A stretch of DNA of 64,000 bases from Panagrolaimus kolymaensis (Eukaryota; Nematoda; Chromadorea; Rhabditida; Panagrolaimidae): contig JAJQJQ010000003.1 of the NCBI GenBank assembly GCA_028622995.1, forward strand, positions 1,922,001-1,986,000, written 5' to 3'. Made by a program: the position numbers and the translations under genes. Numbering within the stretch: the first letter of the stretch is position 1; the number at the start of each line of letters is the position of its first letter. The notes beneath the pieces were generated by a model. It was not told where the DNA came from, made no database searches, and was given only the letters and a program-made list of their open reading frames with translations. Shown one piece after another: positions 54,735 through 64,000 of this stretch.

Positions 54735-55542
54735 TACCTACAACAAAAAAAGAGATCAAATAAAAAATAAATAAATATTTGGATTATTATTTTAGTTAGT
54801 CATAGTTATGGTTGAACTATGGCCATAAAACGTCAGTCATAAAGCTCAGTTATAAAATTGTTGCACACGAAAAAAATCCTCTTCATTTCAATATATTTTT
54901 TTTAACTGAGGAGAAAGAAAATATAAACGTTAGGTACAGTCATATGTGGTAGTTTCCAAAAAAGCTGCTGCGTTTTCCTCCAATTTATATGCTTTGAATC
55001 TCATTATCAACACAAAAAGGAAAAGAAAAATGTGATCCGTGAACAAAGTTACGCCTTTGCTTACCTATTTTTTTTTCTTTTGCACAAATGAAATAAGGAA
55101 GCTTATCAGTAGACAAAAAAAAACTTTGTTAGCTTTCCTCTTTTTTTCATAGTTTGCTAGCTTCTTTCTTCTCCTCAAAAAGACCATCAAACAATTTCAT
55201 TATCACGAGTTCCGTTTCAAGAATGAATATTTTTTGTTTTCGTCATAAGTAAAGGACAAGATGACATCCTTAAATTATTGTTTTATTTCGTGGTAACATT
55301 TTTTAAAGTTTAATTGTTCATCTCAAAATGCTCAGGGATCTGCTATTTAAAAAATATTTTCCATTATTCAGGAGGCAATTTGAGTCATTTTTAAATTGTA
55401 CAAAATCAAGGATTTAGGAGGATAAATTTAATTGTTTGAGTTCTTTCATAGTGTAACAAAAAATGCAACAAGTTTATGTCGTAAAACTTATGAAAAGAGC
55501 AAAGTTCAAAAGTTGTTTAATCAATTTTCCTGTTTCGGTAAG
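54735..55542. other. intergenic region upstream of the aspartyl protease
   Basis: About 800 bp of AT-rich DNA before the tandem duplication. It presumably contains the protease promoter. GATA-type sites, expected for a gut gene, cannot be separated from chance in this composition. No exon was seen. Confidence 0.4.
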
Positions 55543-57499
55543 TGTAAAATATAGGAAATTTAAGTCCTTTGGTTTCAATATTTATTAAGCACAGATCGGC
55601 CGATCGGCTGTTTACATTTCGATGGATAGTTCACAAGTGAAGAAAATGCTTGCTTCGACGCTCTTTTTAACGGAGAGCGATGAAGCAGCAATAAAAAGGA
55701 TGTTTTGGGAATGCATCGCTGCCGCGATCGCACACTCCCGACAAAAAGAAGAGAAAAGTTTAACAATATGTTTGGGTTAGTAACAATTTCAAACGATATG
55801 AAATGTTTCAAAAGTTTTTCAAATAAAGTTACAATTTAAGTTTAGCTTATTTTTGGATTAAGGTTTTTTAACAAACAATCAAAAATTAGAGGAAGCAAAG
55901 TTAGTGACACCGGAATTTCACTATCTGTTCTCATGACAGCGGCGTTGCCGAAATATCAATGGATCAACGGATGGCTCTAAGGAAGCAAAAATATCCACGA
56001 ATGACCAAGTATTTTTTGATGAAACTTTGCGGTTCACTATGTCCCATGATTGTTGTTCAGTAATATTAAAAGTATGTTGATGAGCAATAAATGGCATGAT
56101 GAAAATGATGTCAAAAGAAATCCAAGTTTCGGTGGCTAGGCATCTCAATCTCTCACGGAATTTAACGTATCCTTTCTAGCAATAGCCCATACATAAATGC
56201 CATTTCAAAGGCGAGGTAGTCAACTATCTTGATTCGTAACAGCGACCATTCAAAATAAACATTGAGATTTCTTTGACCATGAATAATTAACAACAATGTG
56301 AGACACATTTTTGGCGTAGACTCACAGATGTTTGATGTGGTCATTATTGCATAAATTAAGATAAAAATTAAGGAAATCGCAAATACCATGCAGCGATCCC
56401 TCCCGGCAAAAAAATAAGCGACGATGAAGTTAATGGTGAAAATTTTAGGTTTTTGACTTGTGAGGTAAAAAACACCATTAAATAGATGACAGTTTCGATA
56501 CATACACTGCTTTTTCAGCAATGCAGATGGCTAGAGCCCCCATGTAAAATATAGGAAATTTAAGTCCTTTGGTTTCAATATTTATTAAGCACAGATCGGC
56601 CGATCGGCTGTTTACATTTCGATGGATAGTTCACAAGTGAAGAAAATGCTTGCTTCGACGCTCTTTTTAACGGAGAGCGATGAAGCAGCAATAAAAAGGA
56701 TGTTTTGGGAATGCATCGCTGCCGCGATCGCACACTCCCGACAAAAAGAAGAGAAAAGTTTAACAATATGTTTGGGTTAGTAACAATTTCAAACGATATG
56801 AAATGTTTCAAAAGTTTTTCAAATAAAGTTACAATTTAAGTTTAGCTTATTTTTGGATTAAGGTTTTTTAACAAACAATCAAAAATTAGAGGAAGCAAAG
56901 TTAGTGACACCGGAATTTCACTATCTGTTCTCATGACAGCGGCGTTGCCGAAATATCAATGGATCAACGGATGGCTCTAAGGAAGCAAAAATATCCACGA
57001 ATGACCAAGTATTTTTTGATGAAACTTTGCGATTTTGATGACCATGAATAATTAACAACAATGTGAGACACATTTTTGGCGTAGACTCACAGATGTTTGA
57101 TGTGGTCATTATTGCATAAATTAAGATAAAAATTAAGGAAATCGCAAATACCATGCAGCGATCCCTCCCGGCAAAAAAATAAGCGACGATGAAGTTAATG
57201 GTGAAAATTTTAGGTTTTTGACTTGTGAGGTAAAAAACACCATTAAATAGATGACAGTTTCGATACATACACTGCTTTTTCAGCAATGCAGATGGCTAGA
57301 GCCCCCATGTAAAATATAGGAAATTTAAGTCCTTTGGTTTCAATATTTATTAAGCACAGATCGGCCGATCGGCTGTTTACATTTCGATGGATAGTTCACA
57401 AGTGAAGAAAATGCTTGCTTCGACGCTCTTTTTAACGGAGAGCGATGAAGCAGCAATAAAAAGGATGTTTTGGGAATGCATCGCTGCCGCGATCGCACA
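55543..57499. repeat. tandem duplication, 1000 bp + 765 bp + 192 bp
   Basis: Three head-to-tail copies of one sequence beginning TGTAAAATATAGGAAATTTAAG: unit 1 at 55543-56542, unit 2 at 56543-57307, unit 3 (partial) at 57308-57499. Units 1 and 2 appear identical wherever I compared them (the open frame at 55575-55811 recurs exactly 1000 bp later at 56575-56811 with the same translation). The exception is 56032-56273 of unit 1, which is replaced in unit 2 by 7 bp at 57032-57038. Each unit carries the palindrome GATCGGCCGATC. The third copy stops at GATCGCACA. Such identity indicates a very recent duplication or an assembly artefact. Confidence 0.9.
55921..56521 (-). pseudogene. possible broken membrane-protein gene (serpentine-like) in unit 1
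   Basis: Two minus-strand frames, 56521-56162 (119 codons) and 56148-55921 (75 codons), lie 13 bp apart in different frames. The first has a clear hydrophobic span (VFAISLIFILIYAIMTT). The second ends ASLEPSVDPLIFRQRR, reminiscent of the TM7 end of nematode chemoreceptors of the Str superfamily (P-x-x-DP-I/L-x-x-F). In unit 2 the 235-bp net deletion joins the ends into one 121-codon frame (57286-56921) that lacks the middle. No intact receptor is present. The identification is weak; it could instead be intron-split coding sequence or chance. Confidence 0.25.
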
Positions 57500-59407
57500 G
57501 TAAGCAAATAGAAGTTGAATCATTGCTTATCAAATTAATGTTATAAGCTTTGCACATGCTATAATTTTCATTAAATTTTAAACAACCCAAATGGGAAGTT
57601 ATTCCCATTTTTTTAAATTTTTTATAAAAAACTGTTTATTTTTCAATGATATTTGTGTTAAAATTAAATGTGTTTTGCCAAAAAACATAATTAAGAAATA
57701 AATAGTTTATTTTTTTGTTTTGATAAATTTGTTTATGCACTTTTTAACAAAAAATAAATATACACATATTTAACCTAATATATCGGTTTTCTACCAAACT
57801 ATTTGATGAGTATTAATTAGGTTATGATAAAAGTGCACAATAAATACAAATTGAAATCGAAAAAAATTAGAATGTTAAATGGAAGAGAGTTAAAGAAGAA
57901 CCACGATTATTAGAAAATATATAACCAGTATATCTGTTTTTTTTTTGGTTTGCCTAAAATGGATGAGTTGAGTTCACCGTATATTCGAAAAAGTAAACAG
58001 TGGGTTTTTTAACAACCGTGGTGCTTTGTATAATGAATCAAGTTTGTTCAACATTGAACTATTCTCAGGTATCTCGAAACACGTTTTCATTACTCGAAAT
58101 ACCCGACAACCTTTGTTCAATGTATTTTTTAAGTTAAAATATAACAAAAATTAACAGAAAAAAAGAGAAACAAAACAAAATCAAAATATGCATAAATCCT
58201 AAAGATCAATGCGTTATTTGAAGCAACGTAGAAAACCCAAAAAACGCTTCAAATAATAACAAAAACAAAATAAAAGTAACAACCGAGGGAATATTTAAAA
58301 AAAGCAGCTACGATAGAGGCAAGAAGAGATCGTTTGCTACAATTTTAAAAGAAATTAAAAATAATTTATACAATCCCTAGAGAGAATAAGAGGAGGATAA
58401 AGCTTTTTGTTTCTAGATCAATTTTGATTGCAAACATAAAAAATCAGAAGAATGTTACAAAGTAAGACACATAAAAAAATAAAATTACATAGATTAATAA
58501 AAAAGACTATGTACAATGCTATTATTCATCATCACACTCAAGGAACATAAAAAAATATCCGAGCGACGAATTCGAATAAACTTGGTGCTTTGACTTTTTT
58601 GATCGTTGCAATTTTTAGGGAAAGCGGTATTATAATTTTGGAAGTTTTATGAATTTTGAAAACGAAAAAGGTTGTAACTAAAGTTTTTTTAACTTGAAAA
58701 AAGTTATATTTTAATGAATTCAAATTTACAGCCTTTTTAATTTTCTATAAAAACTTTTAAACCTCCAAATATACGTACTCTAAGACAAAAAAGGCGAAAA
58801 TATAAAAAATGGAATTATATTTAAAAAAAATGACAGTGTGCCGCCAAAAGACGACTTTGCTAAAGATAGTTTTATACAAAACAATTTTCTCACATTTACA
58901 TGCAATTAAAATTATTTTATAAAAGCTATCTCAGATCATATGAGAATGAAAATGAGGTATCGCGCATAAAAAAAAAAGAAGTGCGAGACATACGACAACA
59001 CACTCAAAGCATAATTGCCGAGCGACGAAGTCTGTAAGCTAATGAATAGACATGCGGATAATTTTTACAAAGATTGCCAAAGTCATTGACAAAAAAAATA
59101 GTTAGACGATAAATATATACATAAGAAGAAAAAGAAGGTACCCGGGGTTAATTCCCTTTTAGATACCTGTAATATAAAAAGGAGAGAGTACAAGTTTTAA
59201 ATAAAAAAAGGATATTCATCGCTATAAAATGAATGTAATTTTATATACATAAAAATATACATAAGTTAAGATAGATACAAAGACAAACTATTCAACGATA
59301 CAATACTAAACAATTTTAATTTTAAATAAAACTCAAGAAAAAAACTATTTTTGTTTTAGTTCGATAAATATAAGTCCGACGTTGCCAAAAAAAAAAATAT
59401 TTACAAT
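57500..59407. other. non-coding interval
   Basis: About 1.9 kb of AT-rich DNA from the end of the duplication to the PDCD4-like stop. It likely contains the PDCD4-like 3' UTR (minus strand). The open frame 58538-58723 is not supported by any motif. Confidence 0.45.
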
Positions 59408-60994
59408 TTAATAAACTCCCGTAGTATTTGTACTTGTAATTGTATTACCCTTGAAATCATTCTTTGCGTTATTAGGACTATTCATACCCTGCTTGATAAT
59501 GGCGTCTTCATCACCACTTGCATTACTACTCAATGACCCAATTCCAGTGTCATTATCATCGTCATCATTTGTAATACGCTTGCGAGCTTCTACAAGCAAT
59601 GGAGGTAAGACATCAGGATGAGGGAAATAATCTTTGGTTGATTGATCAATAATTTTGGAATTAAATGCAGAATCAGCGAGATATTTTGCGAGTCGATAAA
59701 CGGGTGGTAAATCATATTTGAGATCCATGAGAGAAGAGAAAAATAGATGGAATCCAGCATGAATGGAACTAAGAGTGAGAAAACCATTATTAAGCATATT
59801 TTTTAAAAGTTCGATAAAGAGATCCATATTTGCATCAGTGATTTTATCCGCTGCAAATACAAGCGTTTGGAACACGAATGAATGATGATAATGTGGAACG
59901 GAAAGTTCTTTCAATCGAAGAGAAGTTTCACTTTTGTCATGGTTGATAAAATATTCTCGAAGAATTGTAACAAAATGATTATCGATGATATCAAGAGACT
60001 CTTCAGCTCCAGCAGGAAGATTAAACATTGCTCTAAGGACTATTGGATTTCGAACAAAGCTTAGAGCAACAACACAAATTTGATCAATTTTGTTGTTCTT
60101 TGTTGCAGATACCCGCCAACGGATGCTTTCGATATCTTCAATTGTGAGAAATTCATCGTAAACAAGGCGAGCAAGAAGTTGTTCAAAAGTCTTGCAAGCA
60201 TTGGGATAATCAAGGAGAAGATTATCAAGATCACTCAACATTGCACAAAATGAATCAATAATTGATTCACTTTTTGCTCGATTAGCATCCATAAGGCCAC
60301 CAAAGAGGAGAGAAGCAGCCTTAATCTTTTTATATCCACGATCAAGGGTGAAAGCAATGAGATCTTCCATTGCTTTGATGATTACATCCTTGGTCAATGC
60401 ATATCCATCGATAGCAGCCTATAAAAAGCAATTATATAAAATACTCGTCAAAAAAAGTTTTATGAAAACGTACCGCAGCTTCTTCAATGTTGCCATTATT
60501 AAAGTAATCCGTGATGGCGCTACGAATTTTAGGAACATTTGAAGTTACGACCATATCGTATTCAAAATATTCCTCATCTTCATCAGATGACATATCTCCA
60601 TCGTCTTTGACTGGATTTTCTTCATAAGCAAAATCAACGCAATCAAGCCCATAATCGAATCGATTTCCATCTTTTCGAGATGATGAACCACTTACGCCAC
60701 GGCTTCGAGCTCTACGTTCAGCTTTGGCATTTTTTCCATCTTTGATGGTTGGTTGGAAGACTATAAAAAAATTAATCATAAATTTATAAAACTAAGTTTA
60801 ATTATAGAAAGCTTACAAGCAGCGATAGCATCCTTGTAATCTTGTTCAGCCTTTTCACGAGCGATGTCAACAGCAAGCTTGGTTGGAACAGCGAAACCGT
60901 TATCCTTAGCAAATCGAACTTCAGCTTCAAGTTCAGGGTCTTCGTATTTTTGGGTCTTTTTCGAGGAGGTCTTATTGGTGTTGATGGTGTTCAT
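59408..60994 (-). CDS. PDCD4-like translation inhibitor with two MA3 domains
   Basis: Three exons on the minus strand: 60994-60817, 60760-60474, 60418-59408, giving 491 residues, close to vertebrate PDCD4 (469). The N-terminus is basic and Ser/Arg-rich (KDGKNAKAERRARSRGVSG), followed by an acidic patch (DMSSDEDEEYFEYD). Two MA3 helical repeats follow: about 150-275 (SAITDYFNNGNIEEAAAAI to LLARLVYDEFLTIEDI) and about 310-435 (VTILREYFINHDKSETSLRL to LAKYLADSAF). PDCD4 binds eIF4A through its MA3 domains and blocks its helicase activity, restraining cap-dependent translation. The C-terminal 60 residues are acidic and Asn/Ser-rich, with DDDDNDTGIGSLSSN, a possible degron or phosphosite cluster. 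Assignment is confident at family level. Confidence 0.92.
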
Positions 60995-63900
60995 AGTAGG
61001 TTGGTTAAAAAGAAGAAATTGGGTAGAATTGATCTGAAGAAAAACATAATTTAATTGAATTTGTTATCGCTATTTTTAGTTTCACAATTACACACAAAAG
61101 AAAATAAAACACGAGAAAATAAGAAAATGTGTACAATCATAAGAAATAAAAATTGTGTAAAGTTCGAGAAATCACGAAAAATGGCAATTTTTTGAACAAA
61201 AGCAAACGAATAATTTCCTCTTAAAGCAACAAAGTAAACAACTTGAAAGCACATGTTTTTAAGGGCTTTTTTATTATCAAATATTAGTTGGTTGATATGA
61301 GTTATCAAAAAAAGAAGAATCATCATAAACACAACCAATATTTTTAAACCAGGAATTTCAACTAATGATTTTATTTCATTTTTTTATTATCCAAACTTGT
61401 GTTTTAAGGTTTTCCTTATTCCATTCTCTGGCCTTTTTCCTCTATTTTTTATTTTTTCCTTTTTCAAGCATATTTCCGTATAACGCCAGCTGGAGGGAGC
61501 TCCGATCATGTGAGTGAGAGAAAGAAGGAAGGTGAAACCTTTGCTGCTCTTCTCTCGTACACAAGCAAAGAAATAAAACGCGTTATTTTTATTTTTTTCT
61601 TCTTCTTCTCGCATTCAGCTCTCTGACACGCCATAAGAGTGAGCGGAAAATAAAAAAAAATTGCAGAAAAATATAGAGAAAACTCGCATCTTTCTTGCCT
61701 GAACCAAGGATCAGGCGGTTGAAGAAGAAAACGGCTGAAAAAAACTAGAAAAAAAAGCTACGTCGTCCAAAGCAAGCAAGGCAATGACACGCGCGTGCGG
61801 ACAAAGAAAAAATGCGAACGAGTATGGCAAAGCTCTTGCTGCTGTCCAACCAGCAACCATTCTCCATCTTCTTTTCCATCTTCTAAACTGGAAAAAAAAA
61901 ACAAATGGTTTGAAAAAAAGGGATTCAAACTTTTTTTTCTTTTTCCCATCCATTTAAAACAAAAAGTAAAAAGTAAACTTAGTTTTTATAAGCTAAAAAG
62001 TCAAAAGGCAAAGAAAAAATGTTTCATTTTATTGATGTTGTTGTTCTTTGAAATAATGATAATGGCCATATTTTTTCCACCCTTAATTTTTTTTAAAATA
62101 AAAAGTCAGATGACAACAAAAATAATGAAGTCCTTTTTATACTATTTTAGCAGCAACAGAAAAAAAAGGGAAAAAAGCTATCAATTTTATTGCAGCAACA
62201 GCAATAAATAAATGAGTTTAAAACACAGCTGAAAATTTGCCTCTTTTTTCTCCTCAAAAAAGCAAAACAAAATGGATAATTGTTGTTGAAAGTCGTGTGA
62301 CTCTATTTTAAGAGAAGAGGGATTTTAATATATATAAAAGATAGGAAGCGAATATAGACAACAGCAACTGCAGCAGAAGTACCACCACAGGTGGTTATTA
62401 TAAAATTGGAAAAAAAAACAATAGTCGGATTAAAGTCTTATTGTTTTGAGAGAAAAAAAATGCTAAAAGGGTGTTCCCATTATTGTTATTTTATTTTTTC
62501 AAATTTAAGAATTTCTCCATCGTCATTTTTATATTTCCTTGCCACTGAACGCATGATCTCGTGTTCAGACAGATGGGAGGAAGAGAGGGAAAAAAATGAC
62601 ACACGTGACTGACGATGCCACAACAATGATTTTTTATTTTGCAGACATTGAAACATTAAGCAACGTAGATATACTTTTACACGTGATTCCAACTAATAAA
62701 CATTTCATTTATCATAACGCCTCGAAAAAAATTAATGAGAAATTGAAAAGCGGCAAACAAAAAAAGTGAGAGAAAAATGTGAGAAAGAGAGATGTTTATC
62801 ATAAAATAAAAAAGACTATTATTTTGCATGTATTAGTTTTAGTTTACGAATGCACGAATGATGCAAAAAAGTTCCTGGATTGAAAAAAAAAATGCAGCAA
62901 AGCATGTGGCGATCACGTTTTCTTTTATTTTTTCAAGGTGTTTTGGAACGCTTTAGTCCACTTTAAAGCACTCAAGTATATCATTCTTCTCGCATATTTT
63001 ACAAAAAGTAAAAATATTTGTTGGACTTTAGTTGTAAAAAAATGCATACAAAAACGGAAAATGATGTAACAATGCTTTAAATTTAAAACTCTGTTTCCTT
63101 TAAATATTGCTGAAAATTATGCATGTATGTATTTGCAAGCACAAGGTCAAACAAAAGAGATAAACTCTTTTTTGTAAAAATATAAAGTCAGAACACAAAT
63201 AATTAAAAGTAATAAATGTTTGAATTTATTTTTACACTAAACTCCACCACCAAATATTGACCGTTAACTTTGGTTGGTTGGTTTAACGATGTTGCAATCC
63301 AATATCAAATTTTGAAAAGAGAGAGAAAAAGAAGATGGGAACAACAAAGAAAAAGAAACCAATCGAATGTTCGCGTTATTTCTCTTCTTCTTCTTATTCA
63401 TTTATTTTTGCGCTATTGGCGCTACATATGTGAATGTGAGTGAGGGATGTTTTTCTTTTTTCCCTTATTTTCTTCTTCTTCCTTGTTCGACCATTTCTAT
63501 ATATTTCTTTCTCTATGCTAAACATCTGCAAAAAAGAGAGGAAATCACGCTGACTCTAAAAAAGCCTTATGATGTTAAAAAGAAAAAATAGGAAAGCTAT
63601 TGCTTTGCTTTGCTTTGATTGAAGTTGGAAAACAACAAATATAAAGAAATATATTGCAACCATAAAAAGAAAAACTAAGGAAATGGTGAATAATTTGTAA
63701 TAAAAAAGCAAACATTCAATAAAAAAAGTTTTAAAAATTAAAGCAAAGGAAAAATTTATACAGATGGCTTTTCACTTATTTTTTGAAAAGCTGATTTTTG
63801 AGTTTAAACAAAAAATGTATAGGTTATGGTTGCTTGACATGTATGTAGCAAAAGTAAAAAAATTTTTGATAAGTTTTTACTGATAAAAAAGAAAAATTTA

Positions 63901-64000
63901 TTTTGAGTTGTTTTCATAGAAGCAAAGCAGATTTGCTGACAACAACAAAAGAAAAAACTAACTTTAGCTCTCTCAAACCTAATTTTTTCTGTAACATAAT
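60995..64000. other. 3-kb non-coding window end
   Basis: Upstream of the PDCD4-like gene. The sequence is AT-rich with purine-rich tracts and scattered GAGAG runs. Short open frames (for example 61387-61614, 61795-62211, 63367-63591) overlap on both strands and have biased F/K/L composition. Nothing is recognised. It may be promoter sequence or the intron of a gene lying beyond the window. Confidence 0.45.

Noticed and set aside
55575..55811. 78-codon frame repeated at 56575-56811
   Set aside because: Identical only because the DNA is duplicated. No domain or signal sequence, and it overlaps the palindromic GATCGGCCGATC segment.
63367..63591. Hydrophobic 74-codon frame near the window end
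   Set aside because: Composition from T-rich DNA; no conserved motif and no splice partner visible before the window ends.

Overview
This window looks like a gene-bearing stretch of a nematode chromosome. It is very AT-rich and has many short introns (about 45-110 bp) with U-rich acceptors ending TTTTTAG or TTTCAG. The protein-coding genes are metazoan with a nematode flavour: a Wnt ligand, SREBP, a nuclear receptor with the nematode-type CNGCKTFF P-box, a DMSR/Srw-like peptide GPCR, an engrailed homeobox gene, STIM, nephrocystin-1, a DRAM-type membrane protein, a MOV10-like helicase, a PAN/TSP1 secreted protein, a pepsin-like aspartyl protease and PDCD4. I cannot name the species or clade. 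There is no CRISPR, no operon-like cluster and no rRNA, and I found no tRNA by eye.

Layout. 0-2.2 kb: a 787-bp hAT-like non-autonomous element with an 8-bp target duplication, then non-coding DNA. 2.3-9.6 kb: Wnt (+), a 125-residue coiled-coil gene (-) and sbp-1/SREBP (+). 9.6-18.7 kb: a 9-kb desert of low-complexity DNA. 18.7-20.3 kb: a nuclear hormone receptor (+) whose 5' end is unclear. 22.2-24.0 kb: a 7TM receptor (-). 25.4-27.3 kb: ceh-16/engrailed (-). 29.3-29.7 kb: a second hAT-like element. 30.5-33.1 kb: stim-1 (-), with two mutually exclusive 3' ends. 35.0-36.1 kb: a possible bZIP-like gene (-). 37.0-39.4 kb: a MICAL-like CH-LIM-bMERB gene (-). 40.4-42.6 kb: nphp-1 (-), with an excellent RFX/DAF-19 X-box about 100 bp upstream of its ATG. 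43.6-44.9 kb: DRAM-like (+). 46.1-49.3 kb: MOV10-like helicase (+). 50.3-52.6 kb: PAN/TSP1 protein (-). 53.3-54.7 kb: aspartyl protease (-), with a probable GC-AG intron. 55.5-57.5 kb: a near-identical 1-kb tandem duplication. 59.4-61.0 kb: PDCD4-like (-). 61-64 kb: nothing recognisable.

The exon models were built by hand. Introns were placed so that reading phase is kept and the conserved domains run through. All models close in frame from ATG to stop, except that the start of the nuclear receptor is uncertain. The genes do not form a pathway. They are ordinary single-copy developmental, signalling and housekeeping genes. The most notable items are the STIM isoform switch that adds or removes the polybasic tail, the ciliary X-box at nphp-1, the two hAT-like elements and the recent tandem duplication.
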